NCBI RefSeq assembly: GCF_000455345.1 | Contig: NZ_HG315690.1 | Coordinates: 2,059,360-2,123,359 of the forward strand | DNA: 64,000 nt | Direction: 5' to 3' | DNA from: Halopiger goleimassiliensis | GTDB lineage: Archaea > Halobacteriota > Halobacteria > Halobacteriales > Natrialbaceae | Part shown: piece after piece, positions 11,290 through 20,882 of the stretch | How the letters are laid out: every line of letters starts with the position of its first letter | How positions within the stretch are numbered: the stretch's first letter is position 1 | Translations under genes and position numbers: made by a program | Notes under the pieces: generated by a model | Database searches by the model: none | The model's input: only the letters and a program-made list of their open reading frames with translations | What the model was told of the DNA's origin: nothing

Positions 11290-12069
11290 ATGCTCGGCTT
11301 CCCGTTCGACCTCTCGCTCGTGCTGTTGCTCGTCGCCATCGCCTTCTTCTCCGGGATCGGCATCACCACCATCGGCCCCGGTGGGATCTTCGTGACCATC
11401 GCGCTGTACTCGCTGACCCCGCTGGCCTCGAGCGAGGTCGCCGGCACCGCACACGCGACGTTCGTGGTCACCGGCCTCGTGGGCAGCGCGGCCTACCTCC
11501 ACTCGGGCGAGATGCGTACGGGCGAAGGCCGCGCACTCGCCATCGTGTTGAGTACCTCGAGCGTCCTCGGGGCGCTTGCTGGCGCAGCGATCAACGCCGT
11601 CGTCCCGCGGGCCGTGTTCGGGCTCTTGCTCGGTGGCGTCGCGATAGCCGTCGGCGGGATCATCCTCTATCGCGAACGGCGAGGTTTCAATCCGATCTAC
11701 GAACTCCGTGCCGAGGAGCCGTCGGGGCGAGTGGCCCTCGCCGGTCTCGGGTTCGGGCTGGGCGTCTGCAGCGGCCTGCTGGGGATTGGCGGCCCGGTAC
11801 TCGCCGTGCCGGCGTTGGTACTGGTCGGGATACCCATGCTGCTCGCGGTCGCCGTCGCGCAGGTCCAGTCGATCTTCATCGCGGCGTTCGCGACGGCGGG
11901 CTACGCGTTCCAGGGCACCGTGATCCTCCCGATCGCCGTCGTCGTCGGGACGCCGCTGTTGCTGGGCGTGATCGTCGGCTGGAAGGTCGCTCACGCCGTC
12001 GATCCAGAACGGCTGAAGGTCGCACTCGGCGTCGTCCTGCTCGGCGTCGGCCCGTATCTGGCGCTCTAA
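11290..12069 (+). CDS. Sulfite exporter TauE/SafE family permease
   Basis: A 259-residue integral membrane protein with about eight transmembrane segments arranged as two related halves. The glycine-rich segments GIGITTIGPGGIFV in the first half and GVCSGLLGIGGPVLAVPAL in the second are the family signature (formerly DUF81). Members export sulfite, sulfoacetate or related small anions, but the substrate of this one is unknown. The gap to the preceding NRAMP-like gene is 72 nt on the same strand, so co-transcription is possible. Confidence 0.88.
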   Translation: MLGFPFDLSLVLLLVAIAFFSGIGITTIGPGGIFVTIALYSLTPLASSEVAGTAHATFVVTGLVGSAAYLHSGEMRTGEGRALAIVLSTSSVLGALAGAAINAVVPRAVFGLLLGGVAIAVGGIILYRERRGFNPIYELRAEEPSGRVALAGLGFGLGVCSGLLGIGGPVLAVPALVLVGIPMLLAVAVAQVQSIFIAAFATAGYAFQGTVILPIAVVVGTPLLLGVIVGWKVAHAVDPERLKVALGVVLLGVGPYLAL

Positions 12070-12169
12070 CGAGTGCCATCGCACTCCACACTCGAGAAAC
12101 GCGTCGATCGCTCCGGCGTTCGAGAGTCGAGCCAGAACGCCGTTTGCCGTCGGCTTCCACAGCACTCCC

Positions 12170-12358
12170 ATGGCGGACGAAGCGGACTGGGAACCGCGAG
12201 TACCGACGGCCGAACCCGACGTAGTGACGACAGCGTACGTCGAGAACGATCGTGCACCGGACGAACTCGCGGTGTTCAGCCGCGGCGAACGGATGGCAAG
12301 CGAGTGGCTCGTCGCGACCGGCGAGGCGTCGTTCGTCCACCTCGAGTCGGTTCGCTGA
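12170..12358 (+). CDS. Small conserved haloarchaeal protein
   Basis: A 62-residue acidic protein (MADEADWEPRVPTAEPDVVTT at the start). The core YVENDRAPDELAVFSRGER followed by MASEWLVATGEASFVHLESVR resembles a small beta-rich haloarchaeal family of unknown function; from memory I would place it with the DUF7511-type proteins, without certainty. No cysteines, signal or membrane segment. It lies 100 nt after the permease and 91 nt before a UspA gene, same strand. Confidence 0.6.
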   Translation: MADEADWEPRVPTAEPDVVTTAYVENDRAPDELAVFSRGERMASEWLVATGEASFVHLESVR

Positions 12359-12449
12359 CGGTCGCCGACCGGCTCCCGGGACGCCTGCGACGCGGACCCG
12401 GGTCGCGTAAGTAGCAGACTCAAGGGGATCGCCCGTCCCTAGTGACGAC

Positions 12450-12872
12450 ATGGCACGGGTTCTCGTCCCGTTCGACGACTCCGACCCCGCCCGCTCGGCC
12501 CTCGAGTACGCGTTCGACCTCTTTCCGAACGGCGAGTTCGTCGCGCTCACCGTCGCCGACACGGCCGCGGTACCGTTCATCCCGAACAGCGCCGACGACG
12601 AGACCGACGAGCAGATCGAAACACTCCTCGGCGAGGCGGCCGAGCAGATCCGCGTCGCCGAAGCGATCGCGAGCGACCACGGCGAGGACCTCGAGACCTA
12701 CACCCGGGTCGGCTCGCCCGCCCAGGAAATCGTCGATTTCGCGGCGGCCGACGACGTCGATCACGTCGTGATCGGTAGTCGCGGCCGATCGGGGTTCAAG
12801 CGGCTCTTGCTGGGTAGCGTCGCCGAAGTCGTCGTCCGTCACTCCCCCGTGCCGGTCACCGTGGTTCGCTGA
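12450..12872 (+). CDS. Universal stress protein, UspA family
   Basis: A single-domain 140-residue UspA protein. The N-terminal strand VLVPFDDSDPARSALEYA and the ATP-loop sequence GSRGRSGFKRLLLGSVAEVVVRHSPVPV (glycines and serines of the G-2x-G-9x-G-S/T pattern) indicate an ATP-binding member. Its paralog at 20883 shares the same first strand (VPFDDS.PARSALEYAF.LFP) and the ending GSVAEVVVRHSPVPVTVVR, pointing to a duplication within this genome. Role in stress survival is a family-level inference. Confidence 0.9.
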   Translation: MARVLVPFDDSDPARSALEYAFDLFPNGEFVALTVADTAAVPFIPNSADDETDEQIETLLGEAAEQIRVAEAIASDHGEDLETYTRVGSPAQEIVDFAAADDVDHVVIGSRGRSGFKRLLLGSVAEVVVRHSPVPVTVVR

Positions 12873-12953
12873 CGAGCCTCGACGACGGCGGCGGCCTGCA
12901 ACCTCGGGCAGCAGACTCACCGCCTCGAGACCCCGAGGATCGGCGAGAGACCA

Positions 12954-13469
12954 ATGACCCGACCGACCTGGGACGCCGACGAACACGCACCCGATCGCAA
13001 ACACGACGAACGTGGCCACGACGAGGGGGAGCCGACCGACCGCGATACGATCGAACACGAGCCGAATCCGGGGCGTCGCGGCAGGTGGCTCGCCGCCCTC
13101 GTCGCCGTCCTCGGTGCCGCCCTGATCGGACAGGCGATCGTACTCGAGACTCCTGCGAGCGCGTTCTGGAACGAGGTTTTGGTCGGCGCGACGCTCGTCG
13201 CCCTCGGGGCCTACAACTACTATCGTCGGTCCAAACGGGAACTCGGGAGCGCGAGCGTGGCGATGCTGGCGGCGGTCCTCGGAGCGTGGCTCGTCGCTTC
13301 GCCGTTCGCGATCGGCGACGGCGGGACGCTCGAGGCGAGCGCCTGGCCACCGATCGTGATCGGCCTCCTGGCGATCGTCCTCGGTTCGTACAGCGCCGTC
13401 GCCACACGGAGGCGACGCCGGAACGCCGACGCCCGCCCGACGGCCGTCTACGATCGGCGCGGGCAGTGA
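12954..13469 (+). CDS. SPW-repeat-like membrane protein
   Basis: A 171-residue protein with a hydrophilic His/Asp-rich N-terminus (about 45 residues) and four hydrophobic helices. Pairs such as AFWNEVLVGATLVALGAYNYY and GAWLVASPFAI followed by WPPIVIGLLAIVLGSYSA match the pattern of SPW-repeat integral membrane proteins, in which Ser-Pro-Trp-like motifs recur at helix ends. Function of the family is unknown. It follows the UspA gene by 81 nt on the same strand. Confidence 0.65.
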   Translation: MTRPTWDADEHAPDRKHDERGHDEGEPTDRDTIEHEPNPGRRGRWLAALVAVLGAALIGQAIVLETPASAFWNEVLVGATLVALGAYNYYRRSKRELGSASVAMLAAVLGAWLVASPFAIGDGGTLEASAWPPIVIGLLAIVLGSYSAVATRRRRRNADARPTAVYDRRGQ

Positions 13470-13835
13470 TCGGCGGCAGGGAACGGGCCGCCGCTCGCGG
13501 CTCCGTTGGCGCATCGCAGACGGATCGGAACGCGAGCACGTCGGGTTCGAGCTTCGTCCGAGAACTGTCACGGAAACCGAACATACAACCGGTAGTGACC
13601 GTCTCTCGTTCGTCGAATGGAGTTATCCGTTCGGACGGAATCGGTTTACGTGCAGGCCTTCGTCGGGGCTTGCGTGCACTGTGAACGTTTCGTCGCGGCC
13701 GGTCCGATTCACCGGCCGCTTTTCGTACCGGAGACGGCAGTGACCGGTACGTACCGGGGACGACGATCGACGCGACCGGTGGCCGCAAATGCCGGGGCAA
13801 TTCCCTTCCCTCGAGTCCGCATAGTCCGGATTCCG
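13470..13835. other. Intergenic region before the SGNH-like gene
   Basis: 366 nt with no gene I can support. The frame of the next gene is open back to an ATG at 13617, but that extension is Arg/Pro-rich and would bury the membrane anchor, so I treat it as non-coding. No convincing TATA box or repeat was seen. Confidence 0.6.
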
Positions 13836-15128
13836 ATGCTTCCGTACGTCGCGCTCGCGATCGTCCTCGTCCTCGCCGCCGTCGCGCTCGAGCGAGTGTC
13901 GTACGTCGCGCTCGAGCGGCTTCCGTCGGTCGCGACCGAGGAGTTCCCCGAGATCGATCGGACGTTGCTCGAGAAGTTCAGTAGTTTCGACCCGGAACTC
14001 GGCTGGGTTCCCCAGCCGAACCGCGAGAAACAGAAGGATACGGGCGACCACCTGCCGGGCGAGGAGGTCCGGACGACGGTCACCTACTCGACCGACGCCT
14101 ACGGGAGTCGGATCTGTCCCGCGAGGGACCGGGACGAAGACGCCAACCTGACGGTCTCGACCTACGGCGACTCCTACTGTTTCTGCCGCGAGGTCGACAA
14201 CGACGAGACCTTCCAGCACTACCTCGCGCAGGAACTCGACACGCACGTCGGCAACTACGGCGGTGGCAACTACGGCCTCGATCAAGCACTCATGCGTCTC
14301 GAGCGCAACTACCCCGAGGACCCGACCGACTACGTGTTCGTGGTCGTCACGGCCTCCTCGATCGCCCGGATCCTCTCGGTGTGGAAACACTACCAGGAGT
14401 TCGGCAACGTGCTCGCGGTCAAGCCGCGATTCGTCCTCGAGAACGGCGACCTCGAGCGGATCGACAGTCCCATCGACGAGAAGGAGGACCTGCTCGACCT
14501 CGAGTCGAAGGCTGACTTCCTTCGGGAGTACGACTTCCACTACGAACACTGGTTCCGCCCTCACTACGCGACGCGGCCGTACGTGACGGACTTCCTCGAC
14601 GACCCGGAGAAACTTCGGTACGCGGCGCTCGAGGCGGGGATCGAGTTCGAGAAGCGAACGGGGCGGCCGATCCCCGGCATCGACCTCGACCAGGCCCAGA
14701 CCCAGTCGTCCCTCCGGCTGGAACGGCCCCGCGTCCGGTACCACGAGCGACTGTTCGATACCCACGAGGGGCTGTTCGACGCCCTCGTCGGGCGGTTCGT
14801 CGAGTACGCCGACGAACAGGAGTTCACGCCGGTGTTCGTGATGGTCCAACAGCTTCGCTACGCGGCGTACGAAGCCGACCACGGCCCCATCTACGGCGAC
14901 CTGCTTGACCGACTCGACGAGCGGTACGAGTCCCTCGAGACGATCGACATGGCCCGCCACCTCTCCTCCGACGACGGCGACGTCGAGTCGCTGTACGTCG
15001 AACGGGGCGAAGGCGGCCACTACAGCCCCGAAACAAACCGTGAAATCGCGTCGGTACTCGCCGACGTCGTCGAACGCGCGGAAGCACCCGAATCGGCGCG
15101 GGGCCACGCGACGGACCGGTCCGTGTGA
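13836..15128 (+). CDS. Membrane-anchored SGNH/GDSL hydrolase-like protein
   Basis: A 430-residue protein with an N-terminal transmembrane anchor (MLPYVALAIVLVLAAVALE), the rest probably outside the cell. Block I of SGNH hydrolases is recognisable as STYGDSYCFC (nucleophile Ser in GDS), block II as VGNYGGGNYGLDQAL (Gly and Asn of the oxyanion hole), and a C-terminal GGHYSPETNREIA holds the His expected for block V, although the usual Asp three residues earlier is Glu (RGEGGH). Enzymes of this type act on acyl groups of surface glycans, as AlgX/AlgJ-like proteins do. Four cysteines are unusual for a haloarchaeal exported protein. Its substrate is unknown. Confidence 0.75.
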   Translation: MLPYVALAIVLVLAAVALERVSYVALERLPSVATEEFPEIDRTLLEKFSSFDPELGWVPQPNREKQKDTGDHLPGEEVRTTVTYSTDAYGSRICPARDRDEDANLTVSTYGDSYCFCREVDNDETFQHYLAQELDTHVGNYGGGNYGLDQALMRLERNYPEDPTDYVFVVVTASSIARILSVWKHYQEFGNVLAVKPRFVLENGDLERIDSPIDEKEDLLDLESKADFLREYDFHYEHWFRPHYATRPYVTDFLDDPEKLRYAALEAGIEFEKRTGRPIPGIDLDQAQTQSSLRLERPRVRYHERLFDTHEGLFDALVGRFVEYADEQEFTPVFVMVQQLRYAAYEADHGPIYGDLLDRLDERYESLETIDMARHLSSDDGDVESLYVERGEGGHYSPETNREIASVLADVVERAEAPESARGHATDRSV

Positions 15129-15493
15129 CGGACGCCGGGTCACTGCCAACGCCAACGTGACCAAACTTGTTTGGCACCACTCGTATGTCGGTTCCCCACG
15201 ACGATTCGTGTACGGCAGGGCGTTGCTCCACGTTCTGCGCCATACACGCACTGGGACGGAACCCTGTTCGGTCTTCGGCGTAACCCCAGCCCGGATCGCG
15301 GGTACGACGAAACCGACGTACGGGAGCCCGTGCAACGCCCCTGCCGGGTCCCCTTTCCGTTCGAAACCGTGTCAGAGGGACGGCCCCGTTAGCGGGCCTC
15401 GAACCGAGCGCTCGAGCGACGTCTCTACTCCCGAATTGGTGTCTCGAGTGCCAGAAATCCCCGGGTAGTTCGGACCTCGAGGGCGACGAACGC
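15129..15493. other. Intergenic region between convergent genes
   Basis: 365 nt between the stop codons of the SGNH-like gene and gshA. I see no ORF with haloarchaeal codon bias, no tRNA and no repeat. Confidence 0.6.
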
Positions 15494-16582
15494 TCACTCC
15501 GTCTGCAGGAGCAACGACGCACAGAGCGCGTCGGGGCCGTCCTCCTCGAGCACCCGCCGCTGCCGTTCGGCCCCGCTCTCGCGCTCGTAGACGGTTTTGA
15601 TGCCGTCGATCCCGAGCCGTTCGCACTCGCGGTCGACGAGTTCGCCCAGATCGACCGTCTCCTCGAGCGTGCGGTCCAGCAGTTGCGCGTCGTGTCCGTA
15701 ACGCATGGCGCGCCACTTGTGCTCGTCGAGCAACTCCCGGCGGTGGTCACGGGCGTACCCGGAGGCACCGTCCTCGTACTCCTCGGCCAGCGCGCAGACG
15801 AGCGCGTGCGCGTACTCGACGAACGCCATCACCACGTCGGGGTCGGCCTGGCCGTCGGGCGTGCGCAACTCGACCGTCCCGTGGGCGGTGTGTGGGCGGA
15901 CGTCGTACCAGAGTTCGCCCCGATCGTTGATCGACTCGGTCTCGAGCATCCGTCGCTCGAACCGGTCGAAGTCCGCGAAGTCCTCGAAGTAGGTCGGCAT
16001 GCCCGTGTTCGGCAGTCCCTCGAAGATCTTCGCGCGGGCGGACTGGAGGCCGGTGTCGAACCCGTTCCAGAACGGCGAGTTGGCCGACAGCGCGAGCATG
16101 ATCGGCACGTGCCACCGTAGTTCGTTGGCGATCCAGACCGCCTTGTCGGCGTCGTCGACCCCCACGTGGACGTGGACGCCCGCGGTCGTGTTGCGGTGTT
16201 GGGGATACTGGATGCGGTCCAACTGCGAGCGGTAGCGGGGTTTCTCGGCGTGTTCCAGATCGCGCCACTTCGCCAGGGGATGCAGTCCCGCCGCCGCGAC
16301 GTCGAAGCCGTGGCCGCGGGCGTACTCGAGCAACGCCTGGCGCATCTCGAGCAACGACGACCGGGCATCGCCGAGATCTTCGATCAGCGGCGTCTGGCTC
16401 TCGATCACGAACTTGAACAGTTCGTGGTCGATGCGGTTCTCCAGGATCGCGGGGGGATCGTTCTCGTAGACGAGTTCGTCGGAGCCGCTCGTCGGTCGAC
16501 CGGCCTCGTCGACGACGAAGTACTCCTCCTCGATCCCCAGCGTGCCCATGCGCTCGAACGATTCCCGCGACCCGCGTTCCAT
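15494..16582 (-). CDS. gshA: Glutamate-cysteine ligase, GCS2 family
   Basis: Joins glutamate and cysteine to gamma-glutamylcysteine, which haloarchaea use as their main low-molecular-weight thiol instead of glutathione. The 362-residue protein starts [25 protein letters not shown], with the acidic GIEEEYF motif of carboxylate-amine ligases. The glycine/histidine stretch [14 protein letters not shown] and the catalytic-core segment [14 protein letters not shown] are typical of GCS2 (YbdK-like) enzymes. Start chosen because a TATA element (TATTAAATA, 16605-16613) lies about 27 nt upstream, giving a leaderless mRNA. YbdK-type enzymes are hard to tell from true ligases without biochemistry, but haloarchaeal members are established as GshA. 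Confidence 0.88.
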   Translation of the reverse strand: MERGSRESFERMGTLGIEEEYFVVDEAGRPTSGSDELVYENDPPAILENRIDHELFKFVIESQTPLIEDLGDARSSLLEMRQALLEYARGHGFDVAAAGLHPLAKWRDLEHAEKPRYRSQLDRIQYPQHRNTTAGVHVHVGVDDADKAVWIANELRWHVPIMLALSANSPFWNGFDTGLQSARAKIFEGLPNTGMPTYFEDFADFDRFERRMLETESINDRGELWYDVRPHTAHGTVELRTPDGQADPDVVMAFVEYAHALVCALAEEYEDGASGYARDHRRELLDEHKWRAMRYGHDAQLLDRTLEETVDLGELVDRECERLGIDGIKTVYERESGAERQRRVLEEDGPDALCASLLLQTE

Positions 16583-16604
16583 CGTGGAAGCCTTGCGTCG
16601 CCGG

Positions 16605-16613
16605 TATTAAATA
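16605..16613 (-). promoter_or_regulatory. TATA element of gshA
   Basis: TATTAAATA on the plus strand is the strongest AT-rich element between gshA and the divergent lipoprotein gene and lies 27 nt from the gshA ATG, as expected for a leaderless transcript. Confidence 0.65.
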
Positions 16614-16971
16614 GCGTTTGGAGTCGGCGCGTTCGACCGGCTCGTCCCGGCCCCTTCGCGCGAACTGCCGTCGCTCCGCCAGTAGCACTCCGTCGGTGTC
16701 GACGCCGATAGCCCGTCGTTACGCCGGTGTACGAAACGGGTACTTCGGACGACTCGAGCGTCCATCCGGACCGCTCGCGTGCTGCTCGAGCCAACCGTGT
16801 CGCCCAGGGAGCGTTCCGGGTACTCACTCGAGGATTCGAATTCCGAGAACGCCTCCGTACTCCCGTCCGGGGTCGGTAGCCTGGACCGACGAAGCCCGGG
16901 TGATCGGTCGGTGACAGCAAGCGTCCGCATAACAAGGAGGTCCGAGGGCGTCCCTCCGACTGGCACTTTCC
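16614..16971. other. Divergent intergenic region, gshA / deacetylase-like gene
   Basis: About 360 nt without a supported gene. An AAGGAGG sequence at 16934-16940 resembles a Shine-Dalgarno site but lies 31 nt before the next ATG, with a small GAGGG-CGT-CCCTC hairpin (16944-16956) between them. Confidence 0.5.
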
Positions 16972-18246
16972 ATGAAACGACGGTCCTATCTCGCGACGGC
17001 CATCGCCGGGACCGCGCTCGCCGGCTGTATGGGCATGATTCCCGACGAGTCGTCCGACGGCTCGGACGGCAACGCCGACGGCGGCGAGGGACAGGCCGAC
17101 GACTCGGCCGAGGACGTCCCCGACGGCGACCCGGTCTCGACGGGGACCTTCGACGACTTCGAGGACCTCGAGCCGTGGGAGACGATCGTCGGCTCGCTCG
17201 AGGCCGATACGGACCACGCCTACGCGGGGTCCCAGTCGGCGCTGATCGGAACGACCGAGGACGAGGAACAGGTCCGGATCAGGCGGCAACTCTCCGAGCC
17301 GATCGACGTTCGGGACGTCGTTCCCGCGCTCGCGCTCGACACCGACAGCGTCGGGAACCCGATCATCCAGCTCCAGGACGAACGCGGCGACTACCTCCAA
17401 TTCAAACAGCACGTCCGAGAGGGACACCCGTTCGTCCGCCGGAACTTCGGTCACACGGCGGTCAGCGGCGATCCCGACCTGCAATCGATCACCGAAATCC
17501 ACGTCGGCCTCTGGACCGGCGACGCGGAGCGATCGGTTCGGGTCGACGACTTCCACTTCGTTCCGCGAGTCGATCAGGGTCGGGTGTTGATCCAGTTCCA
17601 GGGCGGCTTCGAGTCGGATTACACGCTCGGCTACCCGGTCCTCTCCGAGTACGACATCCCCGCGTCGACGTTTATCGCCACGGATCGGATCCGCCCGCAC
17701 GCGGACGCGACGGGTGACCGGTTGACCGAGGACCAGGTCGCCGAACTCGCAGACGCTGGCTGGACCCTCGGCACCGTCGGCGCGCGACACCGCCACCTCC
17801 ACGAGGTCGACCCCGACCGCCTCGAGTCGGACCTCCTCTCCCCGCTCGAGTGGTTCGCGGAACGCGGCTACGACGACGCGCGGTACTTCGGCTTCCCCGG
17901 CGGGCGGTTCGACGGCGAGATGCTCGAGATCGTCGGCGAACACTACGACCTCGGGTTCGCGGACCGCCACCGCGCCCACGGCTACGCGACCAATCACCTC
18001 ACCCTGCCGCGCATCTCGGGCGACGTCGAGCGACGCAACCTCTCCGCCGAGCAGATGATCGACGCGCTCGACTGGACGGCCGAATACGGCGGCATCACGA
18101 CCATCGTCTTCTACGAGATGGACGAGGACGACGCCGAGAACCTCGAGGAGACGGCCGCCCACCTGGCCGACCTGCGCGAGTCGGGCGACCTGGAACTGGT
18201 CTCGCCGCGGGAACTCGCCGACGAGTTCGTCTACGAGGGCGATTGA
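16972..18246 (+). CDS. Polysaccharide deacetylase-like lipoprotein with incomplete active site
   Basis: A 424-residue secreted lipoprotein: MKRRSYLATAIAGTALAGC has a twin-arginine-like start and a lipobox with Cys19. An acidic linker and a beta-rich domain (about residues 45-190, carbohydrate-binding-like) precede a NodB-type domain. In NodB enzymes the first motif is TFDDG; here it reads QFQGG (RVLIQFQGGFESDY, about residue 204), so the general base and the metal-binding Asp are missing. The second motif keeps its His ligands (RHRHLHEVD) and the third is present as GFPGGRFDGEML. It may bind glycan without hydrolysing it, or use a different mechanism. Confidence 0.8.
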   Translation: MKRRSYLATAIAGTALAGCMGMIPDESSDGSDGNADGGEGQADDSAEDVPDGDPVSTGTFDDFEDLEPWETIVGSLEADTDHAYAGSQSALIGTTEDEEQVRIRRQLSEPIDVRDVVPALALDTDSVGNPIIQLQDERGDYLQFKQHVREGHPFVRRNFGHTAVSGDPDLQSITEIHVGLWTGDAERSVRVDDFHFVPRVDQGRVLIQFQGGFESDYTLGYPVLSEYDIPASTFIATDRIRPHADATGDRLTEDQVAELADAGWTLGTVGARHRHLHEVDPDRLESDLLSPLEWFAERGYDDARYFGFPGGRFDGEMLEIVGEHYDLGFADRHRAHGYATNHLTLPRISGDVERRNLSAEQMIDALDWTAEYGGITTIVFYEMDEDDAENLEETAAHLADLRESGDLELVSPRELADEFVYEGD

Positions 18247-18275
18247 GAATCCGTCGGGTCGCCGCCCCCATCGCC

Positions 18276-18911
18276 CTACTTCGGGCGAGCGACGATCCCG
18301 AGGTGATCGTCGTGGTACGAATCGAGTCGCCGACGCTCGAGCACTTCGTATTCCTCCTCGAGTTCTTCCCGGACGTCCGCGAACACCGTCCCTGGATCCT
18401 GAGTGACGTCCTCGCTGCGTGCCTTCACGGCGAGCAGCAGGCGGCCGTCGTCGGCGAGGAACCGCCGGTTCTCGAGCGCGACGCGGGCCTGGCCGCGCGT
18501 GGCGACGTCCTGGACGATCGCGTCGAGGTCGGCTTCGACGACGTGCGCGTAGGTTTCGGGCTTGCGGGCGTCGGCGAGCAGGGGGAACAGCCGCGGCCGC
18601 GACGCGGCGACCTCGAGCAGGTCTCGCGCGGGCCGGGGGGCGAACTCGACCGCGTAGGTCGGGCCAGCGAAGTCCGCGACGTGGCTGACGGTCGTCCCGC
18701 TCGCCGCGCCCAGATAGAGGACCGTCTCGCCGCCCGCAAGTCCGGTGTCCATCCCCAACTCGAGCATCGCGCCGAGTTTCGACCGGTCGGGATTCCAGGC
18801 GCGCCACTCGCCGTCCGTCGGCTCGCCGTAGACGGGTTCGCCGCGGGTGGCGAGGCGGTCGGTGCCGTCGAACCCTCGGCGCTCGACGCCAGACGGCAGG
18901 TCGTCACTCAT
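18276..18911 (-). CDS. flpA: Fibrillarin-like rRNA/tRNA 2'-O-methyltransferase
   Basis: The methyltransferase of the archaeal C/D box ribonucleoprotein, directed by guide RNAs such as the one in the tRNA-Trp intron of this window. The 211-residue protein has the SAM-binding loop YLGAASGTTVSHV and the acidic TYAVEFAPR strand, then ADARKPETYAHVV and the catalytic-core segment DAIVQDVATRGQA. I start at the ATG at 18911 (MSDDLPSGVERR), which overlaps the stop of nop5 by eight nucleotides, so the two are translationally linked. This nop5-flpA order is the usual archaeal one. Confidence 0.95.
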   Translation of the reverse strand: MSDDLPSGVERRGFDGTDRLATRGEPVYGEPTDGEWRAWNPDRSKLGAMLELGMDTGLAGGETVLYLGAASGTTVSHVADFAGPTYAVEFAPRPARDLLEVAASRPRLFPLLADARKPETYAHVVEADLDAIVQDVATRGQARVALENRRFLADDGRLLLAVKARSEDVTQDPGTVFADVREELEEEYEVLERRRLDSYHDDHLGIVARPK

Positions 18912-19791
18912 CGGCGGCACCTCCGTCCCCGTCGCCGCCCTCGCTCCCGTCGGTCGTCCGGGCCTGGATCGTCTCGATGCGCTCCGCGAGTTCGGCCTCG
19001 AGTTCGGGTTTCAGTTCGCCGGAGTAGTGGTCCACGCGGGCGGCGATGGCGAGTTTACCCGCCAGCGCGCGGGCTGCGGAGCCGCGGTTGTCGGGGTGGG
19101 TCCCCCGGACCGCCTCGTGGACGTAGATGATCCCGTGTTTCGGCGAGGGGGCGTGACCCCGGAGGTGGGCGAACAGGGCGTCCTCCGCCCCCAGCACCTG
19201 GATCGTCCCGCTGGGTTTCTTCGCCAGCGACTCGAGGCCGCCGGCCAGCGAGATCAGCCGGGCGGCGAGGATCGGCCCGGCGAGCGCACTCAGGTTGGGC
19301 GCGACCGTCGGCGTGCGCTCCTCGAGGGAGGCACGGAGCGCGTCGGCCTCGTCGTCGAGCGCGACGACCCGTTCGGCCAGCGATCGGAGCCGGTCGTTCG
19401 ACACGTCGTCTCGAGCCGCGAGGTCGCGGGCGTACTCGATACCCGTCCCCGCGTCGGGGTCGACGGTGCCGGCCCACTCGGCGAGCCGTTCGGCGAGTTC
19501 GTTTGCCGTGCGCTCGCAGTCGTCCATCGCACGGACGACGTGGACCACCTGGCGGTCGTCGGCGGCCTCGCGCTCGCGGACGGCCGCGCGGGTCGCTTCG
19601 ACCGTGGCCTCGTGCAATCGGTCGTAGTAGTCGTCGGCGGAGTCGGCGAAGCCGCGCTCGACGGCGAGTCCGGGCCAGTCGTCCGGTTCGGCGGTTTCGC
19701 CCTCCGTGATCGCCGCGGCGGCCCCGTCGGTATCGCCCGGTTCGACGTCTGCGAACCAGCCCGATTCCGCGGGATCGGTCCCGTCGCTCAT
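18904..19791 (-). CDS. nop5: Nop5/Nop56/58 family C/D box RNP core protein
   Basis: Scaffold of the archaeal C/D box RNP, bridging the guide RNA-L7Ae unit and fibrillarin. The Nop domain signature appears as GAEDALFAHLRGHAPSPKHG followed by IIYVHEAVRG; a coiled-coil-rich region (about residues 60-160) precedes it and mediates self-association. At 295 residues it is at the short end of the family, and its N-terminal fibrillarin-binding part is reduced and acidic, as in other haloarchaea. A GTATATG element at about 19816-19822 lies near 28 nt before the ATG, so the nop5-flpA operon is probably leaderless. Confidence 0.94.
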   Translation of the reverse strand: MSDGTDPAESGWFADVEPGDTDGAAAAITEGETAEPDDWPGLAVERGFADSADDYYDRLHEATVEATRAAVREREAADDRQVVHVVRAMDDCERTANELAERLAEWAGTVDPDAGTGIEYARDLAARDDVSNDRLRSLAERVVALDDEADALRASLEERTPTVAPNLSALAGPILAARLISLAGGLESLAKKPSGTIQVLGAEDALFAHLRGHAPSPKHGIIYVHEAVRGTHPDNRGSAARALAGKLAIAARVDHYSGELKPELEAELAERIETIQARTTDGSEGGDGDGGAADE

Positions 19792-19989
19792 TACGCCGAC
19801 CTTGGAGGCGTGTTCGTATATGCGTCCCGAAACGCGCTCCGGAACGGCAATCCGTCCACGGACTGCAGTCGGGTTCGTCCGGGATCGACTGGGTCCTCGA
19901 ACCGGAACCCTAGCTGCGCGACGGTGCGGGTCGGGTCCGGGTTCGGCCGTCGGTGACGGCTCACGGACCGTCGGCGCGACGCGTCCGGA

Positions 19990-20643
19990 CTACTCGATCT
20001 GACGGTCGTCGGTCAGCAACGTCTCTTCGACGAGCGATCCCGTAGCTCGCCGAATGCGCTGTGACAGTGCGCTGTCGCTGATCTCGACGGCGTCGGCGAG
20101 TTCGGTGAGCGTCGTGCGCCGCGGTACCTCGAAGTACCCCTGCCGGTACGCCGTCAGCAACGCGTCGCGCTGTTCGGCCGACAGCTCCGACTCCTCGTCC
20201 GGGAGCGTGGGGTTGTAGATGTGCCGCAGCGTGACGGGAATGTCGTTCTCGGTGAGCGCCACGTTAAAGGACGACAGGTCCTCGTGGGACGAGAACCGCA
20301 GACGGAAGTCCCAGGTGTCGGCGGTTCCGGTGGCCTCGAGGACCTTCGCACGCGTGTCGATCAGCGCCTGAATGAGACCGTTGATCTCGGTGCTCCAATG
20401 GACCTCGAACAGCGTCCTTTCCTCGGCCGACGTGAGCGGCTCGACCGATTCGGTTTCGGGATGATCGGCTAACGTCGTCTCGATCGTCGCCGGATCGTCG
20501 CCGGAGATCCAGAACAGCGGAATGATCGCCTCCTGGAGCGGAACGATGCGCTCGAGTTCGATCTCGACCTCGGGAACGTCGTCCAGCACGCGGCCGAGCG
20601 GAAACGCGCCGGCGGGAACGGTGATGTCGGCGATGACAGTCAT
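19990..20643 (-). CDS. HTH-10 (bacterio-opsin activator-type) transcriptional regulator
   Basis: A 217-residue regulator of the Bat/HTH-10 family. The N-terminal 150 residues are the haloarchaeal sensor-like region associated with this HTH (MTVIADITVPAGAFPLGRVL at the start). The C-terminus carries the HTH-10 signature: SAEQRDALLTAYRQGYFEVP, then TLTELADAVEISDSALSQRIRRA. A longer frame extends upstream, but MTVIADITVP at 20643 is the usual start of this family. It is divergent from the UspA gene at 20883, with 239 nt between them, so it may control the stress-protein group to its right. A family member also sits at 43105. Confidence 0.88.
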   Translation of the reverse strand: MTVIADITVPAGAFPLGRVLDDVPEVEIELERIVPLQEAIIPLFWISGDDPATIETTLADHPETESVEPLTSAEERTLFEVHWSTEINGLIQALIDTRAKVLEATGTADTWDFRLRFSSHEDLSSFNVALTENDIPVTLRHIYNPTLPDEESELSAEQRDALLTAYRQGYFEVPRRTTLTELADAVEISDSALSQRIRRATGSLVEETLLTDDRQIE

Positions 20644-20882
20644 TGGTTTCGACGAACGTCTGGCGGGTACGCGACGGCGGTACGGGCGAACACGGGTCCG
20701 GACTTCGAGGTCGAACACCAAAACGCTCCGGGGCCGATCGTCGCGGTTCGACCTCGAACGAGACGCCGATCTCGCGTGGCTCCTCGAGGTTCGGAAACAC
20801 AGCGGTCGGCCGCCGGAATCGGAATCGACAGTGAAGGCAACGCTTGTCGTCGCGTCGGCCGGACGGACGGTAGAGGGAACCC

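Noticed and set aside
16934-16956. Shine-Dalgarno site for the deacetylase-like gene
   Set aside because: AAGGAGG is 31 nt from the ATG, too far even if the small hairpin between them is folded away.
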